From positions 124,001 to 188,000 of the forward strand of contig JBAMDO010000032.1 of NCBI GenBank assembly GCA_037074765.1: 64,000 nt of DNA, written 5' to 3'. Each line of letters begins with the position of its first letter. Position 1 is the stretch's first letter. The translations under genes were made by a program, and so were the position numbers. Shown piece after piece: positions 13,101 to 25,800 of the stretch. The notes below the pieces were generated by a model. The model made no database searches and was not told where the DNA came from. It saw only the letters and a list, made by a program, of their open reading frames with translations. The DNA is from Mansonella perstans (Eukaryota > Nematoda > Chromadorea > Rhabditida > Onchocercidae).

Positions 13101-14018
13101 TTTAAAAATTCAGTTGGACCCACGAAGAAGTTGCTGTTTGCACATAATGCAAGCTTTTCACTTTCAAAAATGCTATTGTCAAAGTTTTAGTTTTTATTTC
13201 AAATATGTATTAACTTACTATTCTATGAATAACATAGTTTCAATTTTCATTCAGTTCCCTTATTTTTCCAAATTTTTTATTATATAAATAATTTGGAGTC
13301 AAAAAAACATACCTTTTCAGTGAAGTCAATCTAACAAACAAAACTTTTTTTCAATAATGTGTTCGGAAAAATTTTAAAGATAGACTTTTAAATTGTCATA
13401 GAAGTTGAAATAAGTCTATTTTTTAAATTTGTACAATGATTAATTCGAAAGATATATTGCATTTGGATAAATTTATTATGCCATTAAAAAGTTAGAGCAA
13501 ATAAATTAGCAATGACAGAACAATACTGAACAAATAGTTGGCTAAACAATTTTAGCAATGTTAGTCTTTCTTAATTGTTCAAACTTTTGACTTCTCAAAG
13601 ATTAAACATTTTCATTCTCAAATTTTTATTTCAAATTTTCAATTCAACAAAACTTATTTGTCAATGATTTTATGAAGTATTTTTATAGCAAATAACAGTG
13701 ATATGATATCTTTATCAAATGCTTTCAGTGCATATTTATTGTTGTTTCTGTTCTAATATTTTATAATTTTTGTTATCAGCAATCAGTTAGTGAGAAATTA
13801 TGTAGATCTGATAGATGCATGAATAATCAATAGGATCATATCAAAAATCTTAAAAGGATGTCATTCGAACAAAATTACAAATTTGATTGAATATCAGTAA
13901 AAGTATGCTGTTCAATGAAATTGTTATCTTAACCGGAAAACACGAGTTTTGGTCAGTGGGTACGGTAGTTTTGACTTAGTTGATTATCGATGGTGTGGGT
14001 GTGGGTGAGCTGATTGGT

Positions 14019-14043
14019 GGGGGTGGGTTGTGGGTACAGTGGG
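14019..14043 (+). other. Potential intramolecular G-quadruplex
   Basis: Four runs of at least three G (14019-14023, 14025-14027, 14032-14034, 14041-14043) with loops of 1, 4 and 6 nt, inside a wider G-rich patch from 13997 to 14053. This fits the G3+N1-7 pattern and stands out in a window of about 30% GC. It lies about 1.1 kb upstream of the IMP start codon, on that gene's sense strand. Confidence 0.7.
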
Positions 14044-14706
14044 CTTCTGGGGGAAGTTCTGCGATTTTATTTTGAGCAACTGATTTAAGTGTATCTGCAT
14101 CATTTTTTTTCTCCATTAAGTTAGAATATATCAAAGAACTAATAGATTTGGGACATTAATATAATCATTCAGTGAATTCGCTAATTTGTATTTTCAAACC
14201 TCATTTTCTCTTTCGCTCGAATTATCAATTGGCTGTTGTTTTTTATTTTTATCAGTTTATCATTTTATCATTCTCGAGCTTTATTCCTATCTTCTATCAA
14301 CATTCAGTTTAGCATCATTGGAAATGGTTCCAATAGCCACTCTGATATGTTTACATGCTATTCCTTTTGTTAATTATAGAAGTTTGAATGAATGTTAAAT
14401 TCATTAATTAGGATTTGATGAAAGAAAATGAGTGCAGAAAAGAAAGAGAATCATGAAAAGATGAAGAGAAGAGTGTTAGGGCAAAATATGGGAAGAATTC
14501 TAGTTTTGGTAATAAATTGTACATATTTCATGGAATACTACAAACTTACTCAAACGGAAATATCCGTTTCAGATTTTATATATGTTGATTCATTTTCTGA
14601 TTCATAAATAATATTTCAAAACTTATGTTATATAGAATGAATGATTTATTTTGTTCTTGCATTTGCTTCTTGTTCAACTATTCGAAAAACATCTCTGTTA
14701 GCATTA

Positions 14707-14733
<27 letters not shown>
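14707..14733. repeat. Poly-T tract
   Basis: Uninterrupted run of about 27 T, about 440 bp upstream of the IMP start codon. It could be the tail of an old retrotransposed element on the minus strand, but no element body is recognisable next to it. Confidence 0.8.
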
Positions 14734-14737
<4 letters not shown>

Positions 14738-15174
14738 AATTGTGTTTAAATTATTTTCAGAAATTATTTGTAAAGAATTGGCATTATTTCCAATAAGGTG
14801 ATTGAGAGACAATATCTCTGAGGAAGTTTTGTTTCGAGCAGTGACAGGATTGATTTGCAACCGGAGCTTGTTCACTGAGGTAATACCTTTCCTAGGAAAC
14901 AAACTGTCTTTAAGCATATACTATTCTATGATTACTGTTCAAAAGAGATATTACCTTAATAGACCTTTAGCATCTTTTCGGGCAACACTCAATCATTATC
15001 TTCCATAACATAAAAGAGGAAAGAGGTATTATTATCATATTTCAAGTATTCGTTAAGTTGAAAAATTGTTTGTGAAATGTTTTTATAACATTTAGCTATC
15101 TCTTTGCAGTAGATAGCAGTGGTTGGACTGTGAAAATAGTTTTTTTCCAAAAAAAAAGACAAATTAAAAAACAA

Positions 15175-18100
15175 ATGGAGCATTTTGGAAATCGATCGAC
15201 TCAAGCGCAACAGCATGTCTACACCACAACGCCCTATAATCTATATCCCAGTCAACCACCATACATTGCAGGTTCTTTTTAATTTTGATATTTCTTATAA
15301 TTTAATAACAGCTTATTGAGAATGAAAGCATCTGAATTTTTATTAGGTCTCGTTTAGTTTTCTACCCAGTTTTCTTCGTTGTGATGGTATTTTCAATTAG
15401 AAAAGGCGAATGACCGATTTTTACTTGATGCATATCTATATCCATCTTTAGCTTACGTCGCTGAAGATATTTGCTATCTATCTATTAAAGTGAGGAAATT
15501 TAGAAATGAATAGAAACAATGAATTGTATGGATATTAGAATTTAAATAGAAATACCTCTGCAGTGAAAATTTGAGCCTGCTATATACATTCACTATCGCT
15601 ATTTATTTTATTCTTTTATTTTATATTTATATCGATAAAAGTGGCTTCCCGAAAAAGGTTGAAAAAGATATGATAGATATTATTAGTGCTGTACAGTCTA
15701 ATTGGTAAATATATGTGGTAAAATGTTTGCGTCTCTTTTATACGTTTTGTACCTTATACAGTTTTCGAAAATAATAGTTCGAAAAGTAGAATATGATGTT
15801 TCATGATAATATGTAACAAAAATAACTTGGCTGTTGAGTGAGGATCGAATTTATACGTAGAAGTAATAGAAGTCATCATTCAATAATTAATTTTATTGAA
15901 TGAGCTTCTGGTTGGGGCTTGAAATATAACTGCTTCATATTATTTTGTTGAGAATTTTTGCTAAGATCACAGTGGATGTGATTTGGTGGAAAGATGTACA
16001 TATATGTATCTTCATAATTCCAGTCATTTAACTTTTCGTTCATTAGTTCAACTTTACTAATAGTTAATTTAAAAAATTTCGTGCAAAAGTCATCATCAAT
16101 TAGTTTTTTAACACAGTATGCGTAAAAAACAGATTTTTCTTTACTTTTTTTACTTAACTAACATTTACGGATTTTTCTTGATATTTCGGTCGTTTATCGA
16201 GAATATCCCATTAGTTCAAAAAAGCAGTTCAAAAAGTAACAAAATTTGGAGGAAAAATTTCTACTGTTTTTTTTTTCTGTATCCGTCGTTTAAATTACAA
16301 ATGAATACCAAATTTGTGGCCCTTTTGCAACCGATGATCTGTTGATACTGTCTTTTTATTTTCGTATAATTCACATTATAATGTTTGCAATTTTAATTTG
16401 GGTCAATACTGCGAACTAAACTGTTATTCACGCATCAGTTGTTGTGCTCTGTTGGACTTGGTAATATTTTTTTGATGAAAATGCAATGATTCATTTATTA
16501 GCTATTAGTGAGGACTAATCCCAATTAGTGATGACACACTTGTGAAAACTTTTTTATACTTAGAACTCTTGATACGACACTGAATAAAGAAACTTATTTA
16601 AACTTTTAAATAAGCTATAAAGTTCTGACCACTCTTCTTGCCGGTCTAATCATTTTTCATTTAATCTCGCAGAAATATGCAGTTTTAATCCTACCTAATT
16701 GGTGCCGTCACGTAACAAATCTATTCATATTGGTTTAATAAAAATTTGGTTAGAACAAGATTTACTTTATACAGTTAACGGTGCTTCATGGTTTTAAATG
16801 GCAACTTTTACACGCCCTGTCTGCTTCCTCCCTTCATCTTAGGCCATGTCTTTGCATACAGTGGGATTAAAACTTGAAAAGTCGGCCTGAAGTTCTCTAC
16901 TTATTTCTCTCTTTTATTCTTACTAAATGGTTTTTTTAGTGATAAAATTGCTTTTCATTTTTGAGCTCCACTTTTTTTTGTTGGAACTGTGCAGAGTTGT
17001 GCACTTTTTATTGTTTTCCTTTTGTTTTTGTGAGATTTCTCTTGAGACATATTAATTTTCAGATGATAAGTGTTCCTGCCACATCTCACCATGATTTTTT
17101 TCTTTCGTGTGTTCTTTTCTGATTTTTCGGTTCATCATTTTTTTTTCCTTTTTATATTTGTATTGCAAAAAAAATCAGTATTTCTAGGTCGAGACTTTAG
17201 TTTAATGACTTTATATCGGAAACAGCAATAGCGAAAACAGCAGTACCAGAATATATGATAGTATAAAGGCATCGTTTCACTGAGGCTTTGTTTAACTAAA
17301 TCTCTTACCAGTTCCGAAATAGTATGGGATTTGTGCTCTTCTGTAATTTGTTACTTGTGTGAATAGGTAAGCAAATCATGTCGTACATTAAAGTCGGAAC
17401 CGAAGAAACTGGTTTTAATAAGGAATGGAAATTGGAGGCTTCAGGCCGACTTTTCAAATTTTAATCCTGTTGTACGCAGAGATCTGCTTCTGACAGTACA
17501 GAAGAAAAGATTTTTTTTTTTGCAGAAATATAATTATGATAAGATCAGGAGGGTAAATCGTGAAAATAAATTCACTATCGAATGGTGAATAGCAGTATTA
17601 TGTCTTTTTGCGGAAAATGTCCACATAATTCTTTATTTAGAAATTAATATCGAAACTATTGCATCTAATATAATTACAAAAATCAGTTTTTTTCTACAGT
17701 TCCGTTCATTTACAATTTGAATTTGCACTGTATTCTTCACATTTGTTAAAAAAAACTGAAAAAAATGCAGGTTTCTTCAAAATATTCTATTTGAACAACA
17801 TGGTAATAGGCTTATATTAAATGAAAACAACATACTGGCAAACGAAACTTAGAAGGGCTAAAGAAAGTCTGACTAAATGATAACCGAATCAAGAGATATC
17901 AGAAAGGTGGTAACGCTGTGTGTGCTTTATTTTTTGGCAGATATCGTACTATATTGTTTATTTTAGTGTAAAATTGCTTGTGTGGTACTATTTTCGTAGT
18001 TTAGAATTCCTAGTACTAAATCTTTAAATTTTTTTCAGGTTATCAAGCAGTTCCACAACATCATCCCGTGACATTTCAGCAGGGTTCAAGTCACTACTCT

Positions 18101-21100
18101 CGTCCATCCATTGGCACCGGCCGTAAGTATAGAAATTTCTTCCGTATTTTTCGTGATTTATTAGTGCAATCTTCTGTCTCTTTAAAATGGATATATCTAA
18201 TTGCAAATCTGTTCTTTGTCTTAAAAAAAAAACTTCCCAGCATTAATTTTTATCATCTATTTGTGTGCTTTATTTTATACACCGTCTGGGTTATTCTTTA
18301 TCATTTTTCATAGGATTTATTTTATGATGTGTTCTTTCATTTGTGACAATTGTATTTTTTTCATTTGGTGTTGAAGCAAAAATATTTACAGAGATAGCAA
18401 ATAATGTACAACAACGGCAAAGTGGTCATGAGGTTGGTGGAAACGGTATAAGTCGTGGCAGTGGTGTACACCAAAGCAGCCTACCGTCGGGAAGTATCGC
18501 GCATCAAGGTATACATCAATCAGGAACTGTTTCTACTGATGGGCCGCATAGTATTGCTCAAGGCATTGCACCACTGGCAGCTTCACTTACACCGCATCAC
18601 TGTATGCCTTCGTCTCAGGTTGCCATTTCAAAGTTTCAAATTCTCTGTTTTCTTCAATAGGGAATGATTAGGCAAGAAGGAGATGCAAGTGTATTTGTAA
18701 TACTTATTGCAAATGGTGATCATTACCTAACATATTTTAGAATGTACTTCCAATATAAATTTCTTTTTTTTCATCTTTTCTAGCCTTCTTCATTGGATCT
18801 CAGGCTTACTTCTTTCATTGCGCAACGTACACGTAGTGCTTCCGTGCATACTTCCTAATTATACTTATACCGTCATCTTAATTATCTTTCATGAATTTTT
18901 TTCAAACAAAATCTTCTTACTGGATATATTTCAGAATAAGTTGTTATGCATTTGAATCTAGTAATTTTTATTGTACGTTGAATACGAGCCTCTTTAATTG
19001 CCAAAATTTCAACTTGTAGGATATGCCATTACGAATTGTTGTTGATGCAAGATATGTGGGAGCCATCATTGGTCAGGGCGGATCGAGCATTCGTGAAATT
19101 ACGAAAGAATCCAAAGCACGATGTGTTGTCGATGTGCAAAAAGCTGCGCGTGAACTTACTAAAAATACAGAAAAGGTTTTCTGTTTTTATTGTAAAATTT
19201 ATTAATTTCCTTTTTAATTTTTAAGTTTCAAAGCTTTGATAATCTTGGAAGGAACAAAACATAGTTTTAATATCGGTCATTTTTATTGTAGGTTATATCG
19301 ATTTTGGGACAACCGGAGGGTTGTTCGAAAGCATGTATCAAAATTCTAGAAGTTGTGAGGAAGGAAATGGAAAAAGATAACACTATTACGCAACAGTAAG
19401 ATTTCTCTTCTTTAAATATAAGTTGAATATAATTTATTTACTTTAAATATAATTTAAGTTGTTAGAAATGTTTAGAAAACTTGATGGATTTTGAATTACT
19501 GCGTGGTTTAGAAAATTTTTTTTATTCAGTGATTGTCTGGGCTTTTTCTAAGCTACATTGGTTTGATTTGAAAAACGATTTTCAGTCCCGATATCGAACT
19601 GAAAATTCGCGCTCATAATCAGCTAGTTGGACGTTTGATTGGCAAAGGTGGTACCACAATCAAAAAGATTATGGAAGAGACTGGTGCACATATTTATGTG
19701 TCGAAGTTGGTTTACATTTTATTTATTTTTTCCATTTTTGTGATGTATTGCAGTTTATCGGCATCTTCAAAGCAGTTAATGGCGGAAGAATCGGTGTATT
19801 TGTCGGTTTTTTATTGTACAGTTGTGTCATAAGCTTATTTAGCACTGCATAAAAAAATTTAGCTTAAATATTGCAATAAGGTTTTAAATGCATTTACGTA
19901 ACTGGTGTTGAATTGAATTTTGTACTGGCGCAACTAGACCTCGTTCTTGTTGTTGATATTAATAAGAGCTGGGAAATCTAGCTAAAATAAAGAAATTTCT
20001 GCCACAATAATTCAAGTGAACCGACCTTGACACGTGACACATACGCCTTGATGCCATCTTATGGTGCTTCGTCGTTGTATGGATCCGATATGTCGTTGCA
20101 CCTGGAACGAACAGTCACTGTGAAAGCTCCCACGATGAATATTGTTTCTGCAGCGGAACAAAAAATAAGCCAGAAGTTACGCTTAAGTTTTGAAGCCGAC
20201 ATGAACAGCCGGGTTGGTTCCAAATTTTAAAGAGAGTTTTATGATAGTATTTTTTACGTTGCAATTTGGGAATTTTTCTCCAAGTCTTTAAAACTTTATG
20301 AATACTGATTTGAAAGATTTTGTCTATCTGAAGCATTTGAATTTTTCGTTTATGTCCCAATTCAGACTGCTTTTTAACTAGTCATAAGATATTCTGTTAG
20401 TCTAGCCCTTTCAGAAAACATTTAGGTGACAAGTCTTTTATTTTAACTAACTAAACTTGCAACTTTCCATTGCATTTTTTTTGGTTCTAGATGATGTTTT
20501 CAAGTTCGAATGCTGCAGCAACTATGCCTTTAATGACGTCGATGAGCGAAGCAGGTTTTTTAAATGCCGCTGCCGGTGTTCCACCAGCTCAGTATGTTCG
20601 CAATACGGTTGGCACTACCGCGGCTGCTACAAGCCAGCAACAAGCTCGCACTGTCCATATGTGGGTACCAAACAACATGGTTGGTGCCCTCATTGGTGCA
20701 AAGGTCAGTCGCGTTTGAAAACTTTGTGCAGAAAAAAGGGCGGAATCAGGATAGTATGCGAGGATTTCCGAGAATGAGAAAACCTGCTTAGGATTCTTAG
20801 CTAAGTTTTGAATCATTAATAGTTTAAATTAGAAGCGTTAAAATCTGATTAATATTTTTCCTTTGTTTTAGCTTTTCTAGCTTTTGCCGTGACATTTAGT
20901 TATATGTAGTTCCCAGAAGTTGCCTTATTAGATATTAGAAAAGCATGTTAGAATTGGCTATCATTGATCTTTTGGCGAAAGGAGTGCATTAAAAACTGTT
21001 TTTTAAATAGGTAATTTCGTAATTTCGCAAATTTGTCTATGAACTGATTGGTGATTTTTTTTGATGATGTCTTAGGGTGCTCATATTCGGAGTGCAATAC

Positions 21101-22804
21101 GACTAACAGGTGCGCAACTCCGCATTGAAGGTGGCGGAACAAATAAAGACAAAAAGGAAAGCAGAGGAGAAGGAAACAGTGAAAAAATTGACAAGGTTCA
21201 ATAGTTTCACTTCAGTATCCAGAGAACTGAATGAGTTTAATAAATTTTTAAATGAGTGTTTGGTGTTTTTAATAATACGAAGAAATGATCAATGTTATTG
21301 CGTAGGATAACATCACTGTGAACGATTCGTTAAAGAAGGAAACGGTGGAAAGGGTTAATGAACTGGGTAAAGATGAAAGTAGCAGCGATGAAAAGCAGAA
21401 TGGGAAGAAAGAAGAAAGTGTGGAAAAGGTTACGTTTTCTTTAAATTTTAAGTCAATATCACTTGAAGAAGTTGAATTAATCATTACATTTCGATTCTTC
21501 ATTATTTCTTTTTGAGATTTCTATTGACTATAATATACTTCATTATAAAATCGACATCTATTTTCAGGCAGCGTCACCAAAATTGACAAAAGATAAGGAT
21601 GCGCATGCTGAGGAACGTCTTGTAACGATTACTGGCAACGACCCTCAGCAGTATAAAGTAGTTTTTCGACTTTGAATAATTTCGAGAAGACTTGAACAGT
21701 GCCTATCTAGTGTGGTGTTTTTCAGTTTTAAAGAAATAAGGTTGAATAGAAAATGAGGCAAAGAGTACTTTATTTTATTATTCGTGATATGCTTAGCTCC
21801 TCAGATATTTTTTTAGGATTGCTTTTAAAATCACTAATTAGTGAGCGAGATTTTTTTCACATTTATTTTTGGTTTTAATGACGCAAGGTGTGATAATTTT
21901 AGGCACAATTCTGGATATATCAACGCATTGCTGAACAAAGCTGCCACTACATAGATGAGGTACGATTATGTACCGAAATTCCTGTGCCAAGCAAACTTGT
22001 TGGAAGAATTATTGGAAAAGGAGGCCAAAATGTGAGTTCCAATTTTAGATGAATCTAATATATCATACTGAAGTTAAGAATTCAAATTTTGAAGTGGTTT
22101 CACTGAAATATTTTAGGTCCGCGAGCTACAGCGTATGACCGGAGCGCAAGTAAAAATTCCGGATGATGCAGGTGATGATGAAACGCCAAAAGCAACGACT
22201 GTCCGTGTACTTGGTAATTTTCAGTCGTCTCAAGCCGTTCAAGCGAGGCTTGGACAGCTCATCAATGATTTTTCACAGCGGCTAAATATTGGGCCATCCA
22301 ATGGGCAAAGTGCTTCCAACACTCAGGGTATGTACAGAAGCTCAACTTAGGTAATTTTTTATTTTTTCGGATGTTATTTCTTTAATCAGATTTCGGTCAG
22401 CCTTCATTCATTCGTGTACTTCAAAATTACTGCTTTCCATTGTCTGAATTTTCAAGTGCAGAAAGTGTTCTGTGGAATTTTAAATCTTGAGCGCATTTAG
22501 ATTTTCTTATTCAAAGTTATGATTTCGTCTTGAGATCAAATATAAAATATGTTTTGTTAAGGATACTGACCTCCGATGTTTTTTATATGTTTTTTTTTTC
22601 CTTTTTTAACATATTAAGCTTCATTGCATATTGTGACGTCTAAAATTATCTACAAGTTTCGAAAAAAACTTGCAGTTATCTTAATGTGGGCAATTAAATA
22701 ATGACGTAGAAAACTAAATTTCTCAGCCATCCTCATTTAATAATTAGCGATATATATATTTTATTATAGGTCCTTCGCCGAGTCTTCAGGAATCGCAGTG
22801 GTAG
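15175..22804 (+). CDS. imph-1: IGF2 mRNA-binding protein homologue (IMP), four KH domains
   Basis: RNA-binding protein of the IMP/IGF2BP/VICKZ family, which packages, localises and stabilises mRNAs in cytoplasmic granules; 654 aa. Exons: 15175-15271, 18039-18122, 18392-18618, 18784-18843, 19020-19175, 19292-19395, 19586-19705, 20017-20212, 20491-20703, 21076-21195, 21306-21428, 21568-21657, 21903-22031, 22117-22327, 22770-22804 (TAG); phases agree. Residues 1-156 are Gln/Ser/His/Pro-rich and hold no RRM, as in C. elegans IMPH-1. KH1 starts near 157 (VGAIIGQGGSSIREI), KH2 near 245 (LVGRLIGKGGTTIKKI), KH3 near 400 (VGALIGAKGAHIRSAI), KH4 near 548 (LVGRIIGKGGQNVREL); each GxxG loop is intact. 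KH3 carries a charged insertion of about 70 residues in its variable loop. Intron 1 is 2.8 kb and contains a MITE-like element. The exon 4 donor (after 18843) is weak. Orthology is an inference from domain order. Confidence 0.88.
16848..17483. mobile_element. MITE-like element with ~45-bp terminal inverted repeats
   Basis: 16848-16892 and 17439-17483 are inverted repeats of each other: 45 bp with about 7 mismatches, sharing the core CTTCAGGCCGACTTTTCAA on the minus/plus strands. The enclosed ~550 bp have no coding capacity. Size and structure fit a non-autonomous DNA transposon inside intron 1 of the IMP gene. I could not identify a clear target-site duplication or the superfamily. Confidence 0.6.
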
Positions 22805-25800
22805 ATTAAAGACTGCAAATCAAAAAAAGTGTACATTCTCAGCATTTTGAAAAACCAGAAGAATTAATGTCAGGTTGTTTTTCGGTGAATTTGTTTAATT
22901 TATGATGCAAAAATTAATATGTTATTAAATTTTCTTGGATTCACATTGGAAAAATAGTCAGATGTGTGTATAACAATATATATACATCTTTTGACATATC
23001 TTGTATATTCTCGATGTGTCATTAATATAATTATTATTTACAATTTTTAGATCTAAGGCAACAGAATTTATTAATATTTGTCGAAATTTTAAGTTAGGAA
23101 AGATTTCCATGTGTTGTTTTAAGCTGAATTTTTTTTGTCATGCTATTGCTAGTACAATTGGAAAATAAGTGTTTTTCGATGACTATGTTCAACCATGCAG
23201 ATGCGCATATTGAACAATGAGTGATAAATACCCTTTGTTGAATGTATGGAATTTGGCTTTTTGAACTAATCAAACTTGAACTTTAAACCTTAAAATCTAC
23301 AAGATCAATTGAGCCTTTTCCACAAATCTTGTATATTTTGCTGTCTTATATTTTTTAGCTGATATAAATGGCTTTTATAAAGAGATTTTTCCGTTCATTG
23401 TTATTAAATTTGCGTTTATGTAGGTTAAAAGTAAAAATTTTAGCATTCTTTCTGGGCTTGAAGTTGGCTGCTGATTTTTGCAAGTTTGAATTTTAAAGGC
23501 TAGAATTAGAAGCTAATAGTTTGCTTTTATCGGTCTCTTGTTATTCGTGCTCAAGCACAGTTTGTTGAGAATCATTCTGTGAGCCTTCAGTTGTCGCTGC
23601 TTTATACGTTGACTGTCTTGTTGTTTCATTTGTTCATTATTTTTAAGAGCTCCGAAACATCCAGGATGGAAAATGGTATTATTGTTGAAATAATTGCGTG
23701 TGTTGTTATGTAAATTTTGTCCTGTTGAAAGTCGAATCACTAACTGAATAAGTTAATGATTGAGAAAATTAGAAATTTTAAAGTCCTAGCCTTTTTGTGA
23801 GAAATTGCAGAAAAATTTTTAAAAACGTTTTTTTTATTTATCTAGCAAAATGATTTATTGATTTGTTTTTCTTTTTTGTAGGGTATATTGATCAGCACGT
23901 GTATGTTTATAATGATTTGTTTTTCTTGTTTATGTAAAGGGACAACGTTTTTATCTTTAAATTAGATAGGATAATTTCTCTATTATCGCATTTTATAGAA
24001 CATGCATAATTTGAAAAAAATATTAGTTCTGGAAACTTTTATTTTCGATGATTTTGTATAAATTTTAAAAAATCGGACGTTGTTCTTATTACTTCTATAC
24101 GTATATGAATTATTCGTTATATGTAATCGTGTGCAGGGCTAATCTTCATTTCGATTTTCAGATTTGATTTTTAGTTGAAAACATCTGTTATCGCTGCTTG
24201 ATCATTATTATCATTTCCTTTTTGCTGTTGCAGCTATTCTTGAAATCCGTCTTAAATTTCACCAGTTCTCATCTGATTTATCCGAAAGTTTTTTTTTCTG
24301 TATACAAATATTTTGACAATTACAACGAGAAAATGGTTCTTTTGTTATTACTTATTACTGATTCCATCATTATGAAACACGTCATTGTTGATTCCTTAAT
24401 TTGGCAGCAGTTCATCATCACTCACAATTACTTTTTTTGATCAATCTTCCAATGTTCCGTGATTTTATAATGTATTTCGCGAATTCAACTATGGAATATT
24501 TCTTTTTCATCAAAACAGTTTACCTGATTATGGAATTATGGCATATTCTTGACTGTATAATTTTTGCACTGCTTATATTGTTTTACTGTTACTGTAGTTT
24601 GATCTTTCCATGTGACTTATGGAACAGTCAGGAATTTCTAAATTATCTTTATATCTTTAACTCTGTAAAGAAATATTTTTGGAATTACATCTATCAAATA
24701 TACATCGTACACATTCTATCGCTAATTTGCATTTGAAAAGTGGAATCACTGCACAAATTCTTGTATTTCTGACACTTCATGTTTTATAACTGTTTCAGTT
24801 CTATTATTTTTGTATTGTCCGTCTTGTTTTCTTGATGTTGCAATTTTGTAGTTTTTTGATGAATGCTTTCTCGTCTTGTTATCTCTGCTTTTATTTTTGA
24901 ATTGTTAGCTTCTGCTATCACGAATTCAATGTGTTCTTGAGTATTTGGAAAATATTTGCAAAGTTAAAGGTCTAAATTGAATTAGGATGAAATTTTAAGA
25001 TTCCGTCTCTGCCTATTACTGCAGCATTTGAAAAATAAATGCATAGATATTTAATTATTGAAGTATTTGTAATTTGATAATATATATGAAGTGACATTCA
25101 GTAATTAAAGTTCTTCAAACGGCGAGAAAATTGTATTTTGAAGATGGATCTTTGTGGTATACATGTTTCCAGTTTGTTTGCAAAAAAAGTGACAATTAAA
25201 GTAAACTATCCAACTAAAACATTTACAAAGTCATTAGTTTGCTGAGTGTAAACAATTTTAGAATGATTGCTGTATCCTTCACTCTTTTCTGAAGATAGCA
25301 AATTAAAGAAGTGGGAGAAGGAGTCGTGTTAATAAGAACATATTAACTGCTGGAAATCAGCATGATAAGAGTGATAAGAAATTTACGCAGTTCGTGAAGT
25401 TAGAACTTCGTTTTCCAAATCAACAATGCTTACTTCGTAGTCATTCCTTATTTATCGGCACTGGGCAAATCTTTTCCTTGGTAATCATTTAGCAAGTGAC
25501 CAGCATTGCTTCAAGCTCTTTTGAATTATTTAAATTGAAATCGAAACTGCTGCTTAGAAAACTAGGAAAAAGCAAATGAAAATTTTTCCAGTGGAGCGGT
25601 AAAACATTTTCAGGGTTTCGAAAGTCCAAAAAACAATCTTTGCATTATTTGCTTTTCATCTCTTGAAAGCGCAAATTTCGTCTTCGGTTTTCGACAACCG
25701 AATGATAATCTGGTAGTTAATCTCGTTTTGAAATTCGTTTCTTACAGTGTTATTTTATTGATTTCTGCTGCATCTTGATGATATGATAGGACTTCATGAA

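Larger units (their letters stand above)
10130..15174. other. 5 kb gene-poor interval between divergently transcribed kinase and IMP genes
   Basis: Apart from the G-rich motif at 14019-14043 and the poly-T run at 14707-14733 listed separately, I see only AT-rich sequence with no supported exon on either strand. It must hold the promoters of both flanking genes and may hold an upstream non-coding exon of the IMP gene. Confidence 0.5.

Noticed and set aside
24198..24736. Two overlapping open frames (80 and 111 codons) on the plus strand
   Set aside because: Phe/Leu/Ile/Tyr-rich translation typical of AT-rich noise, no splice context and no recognisable motif.
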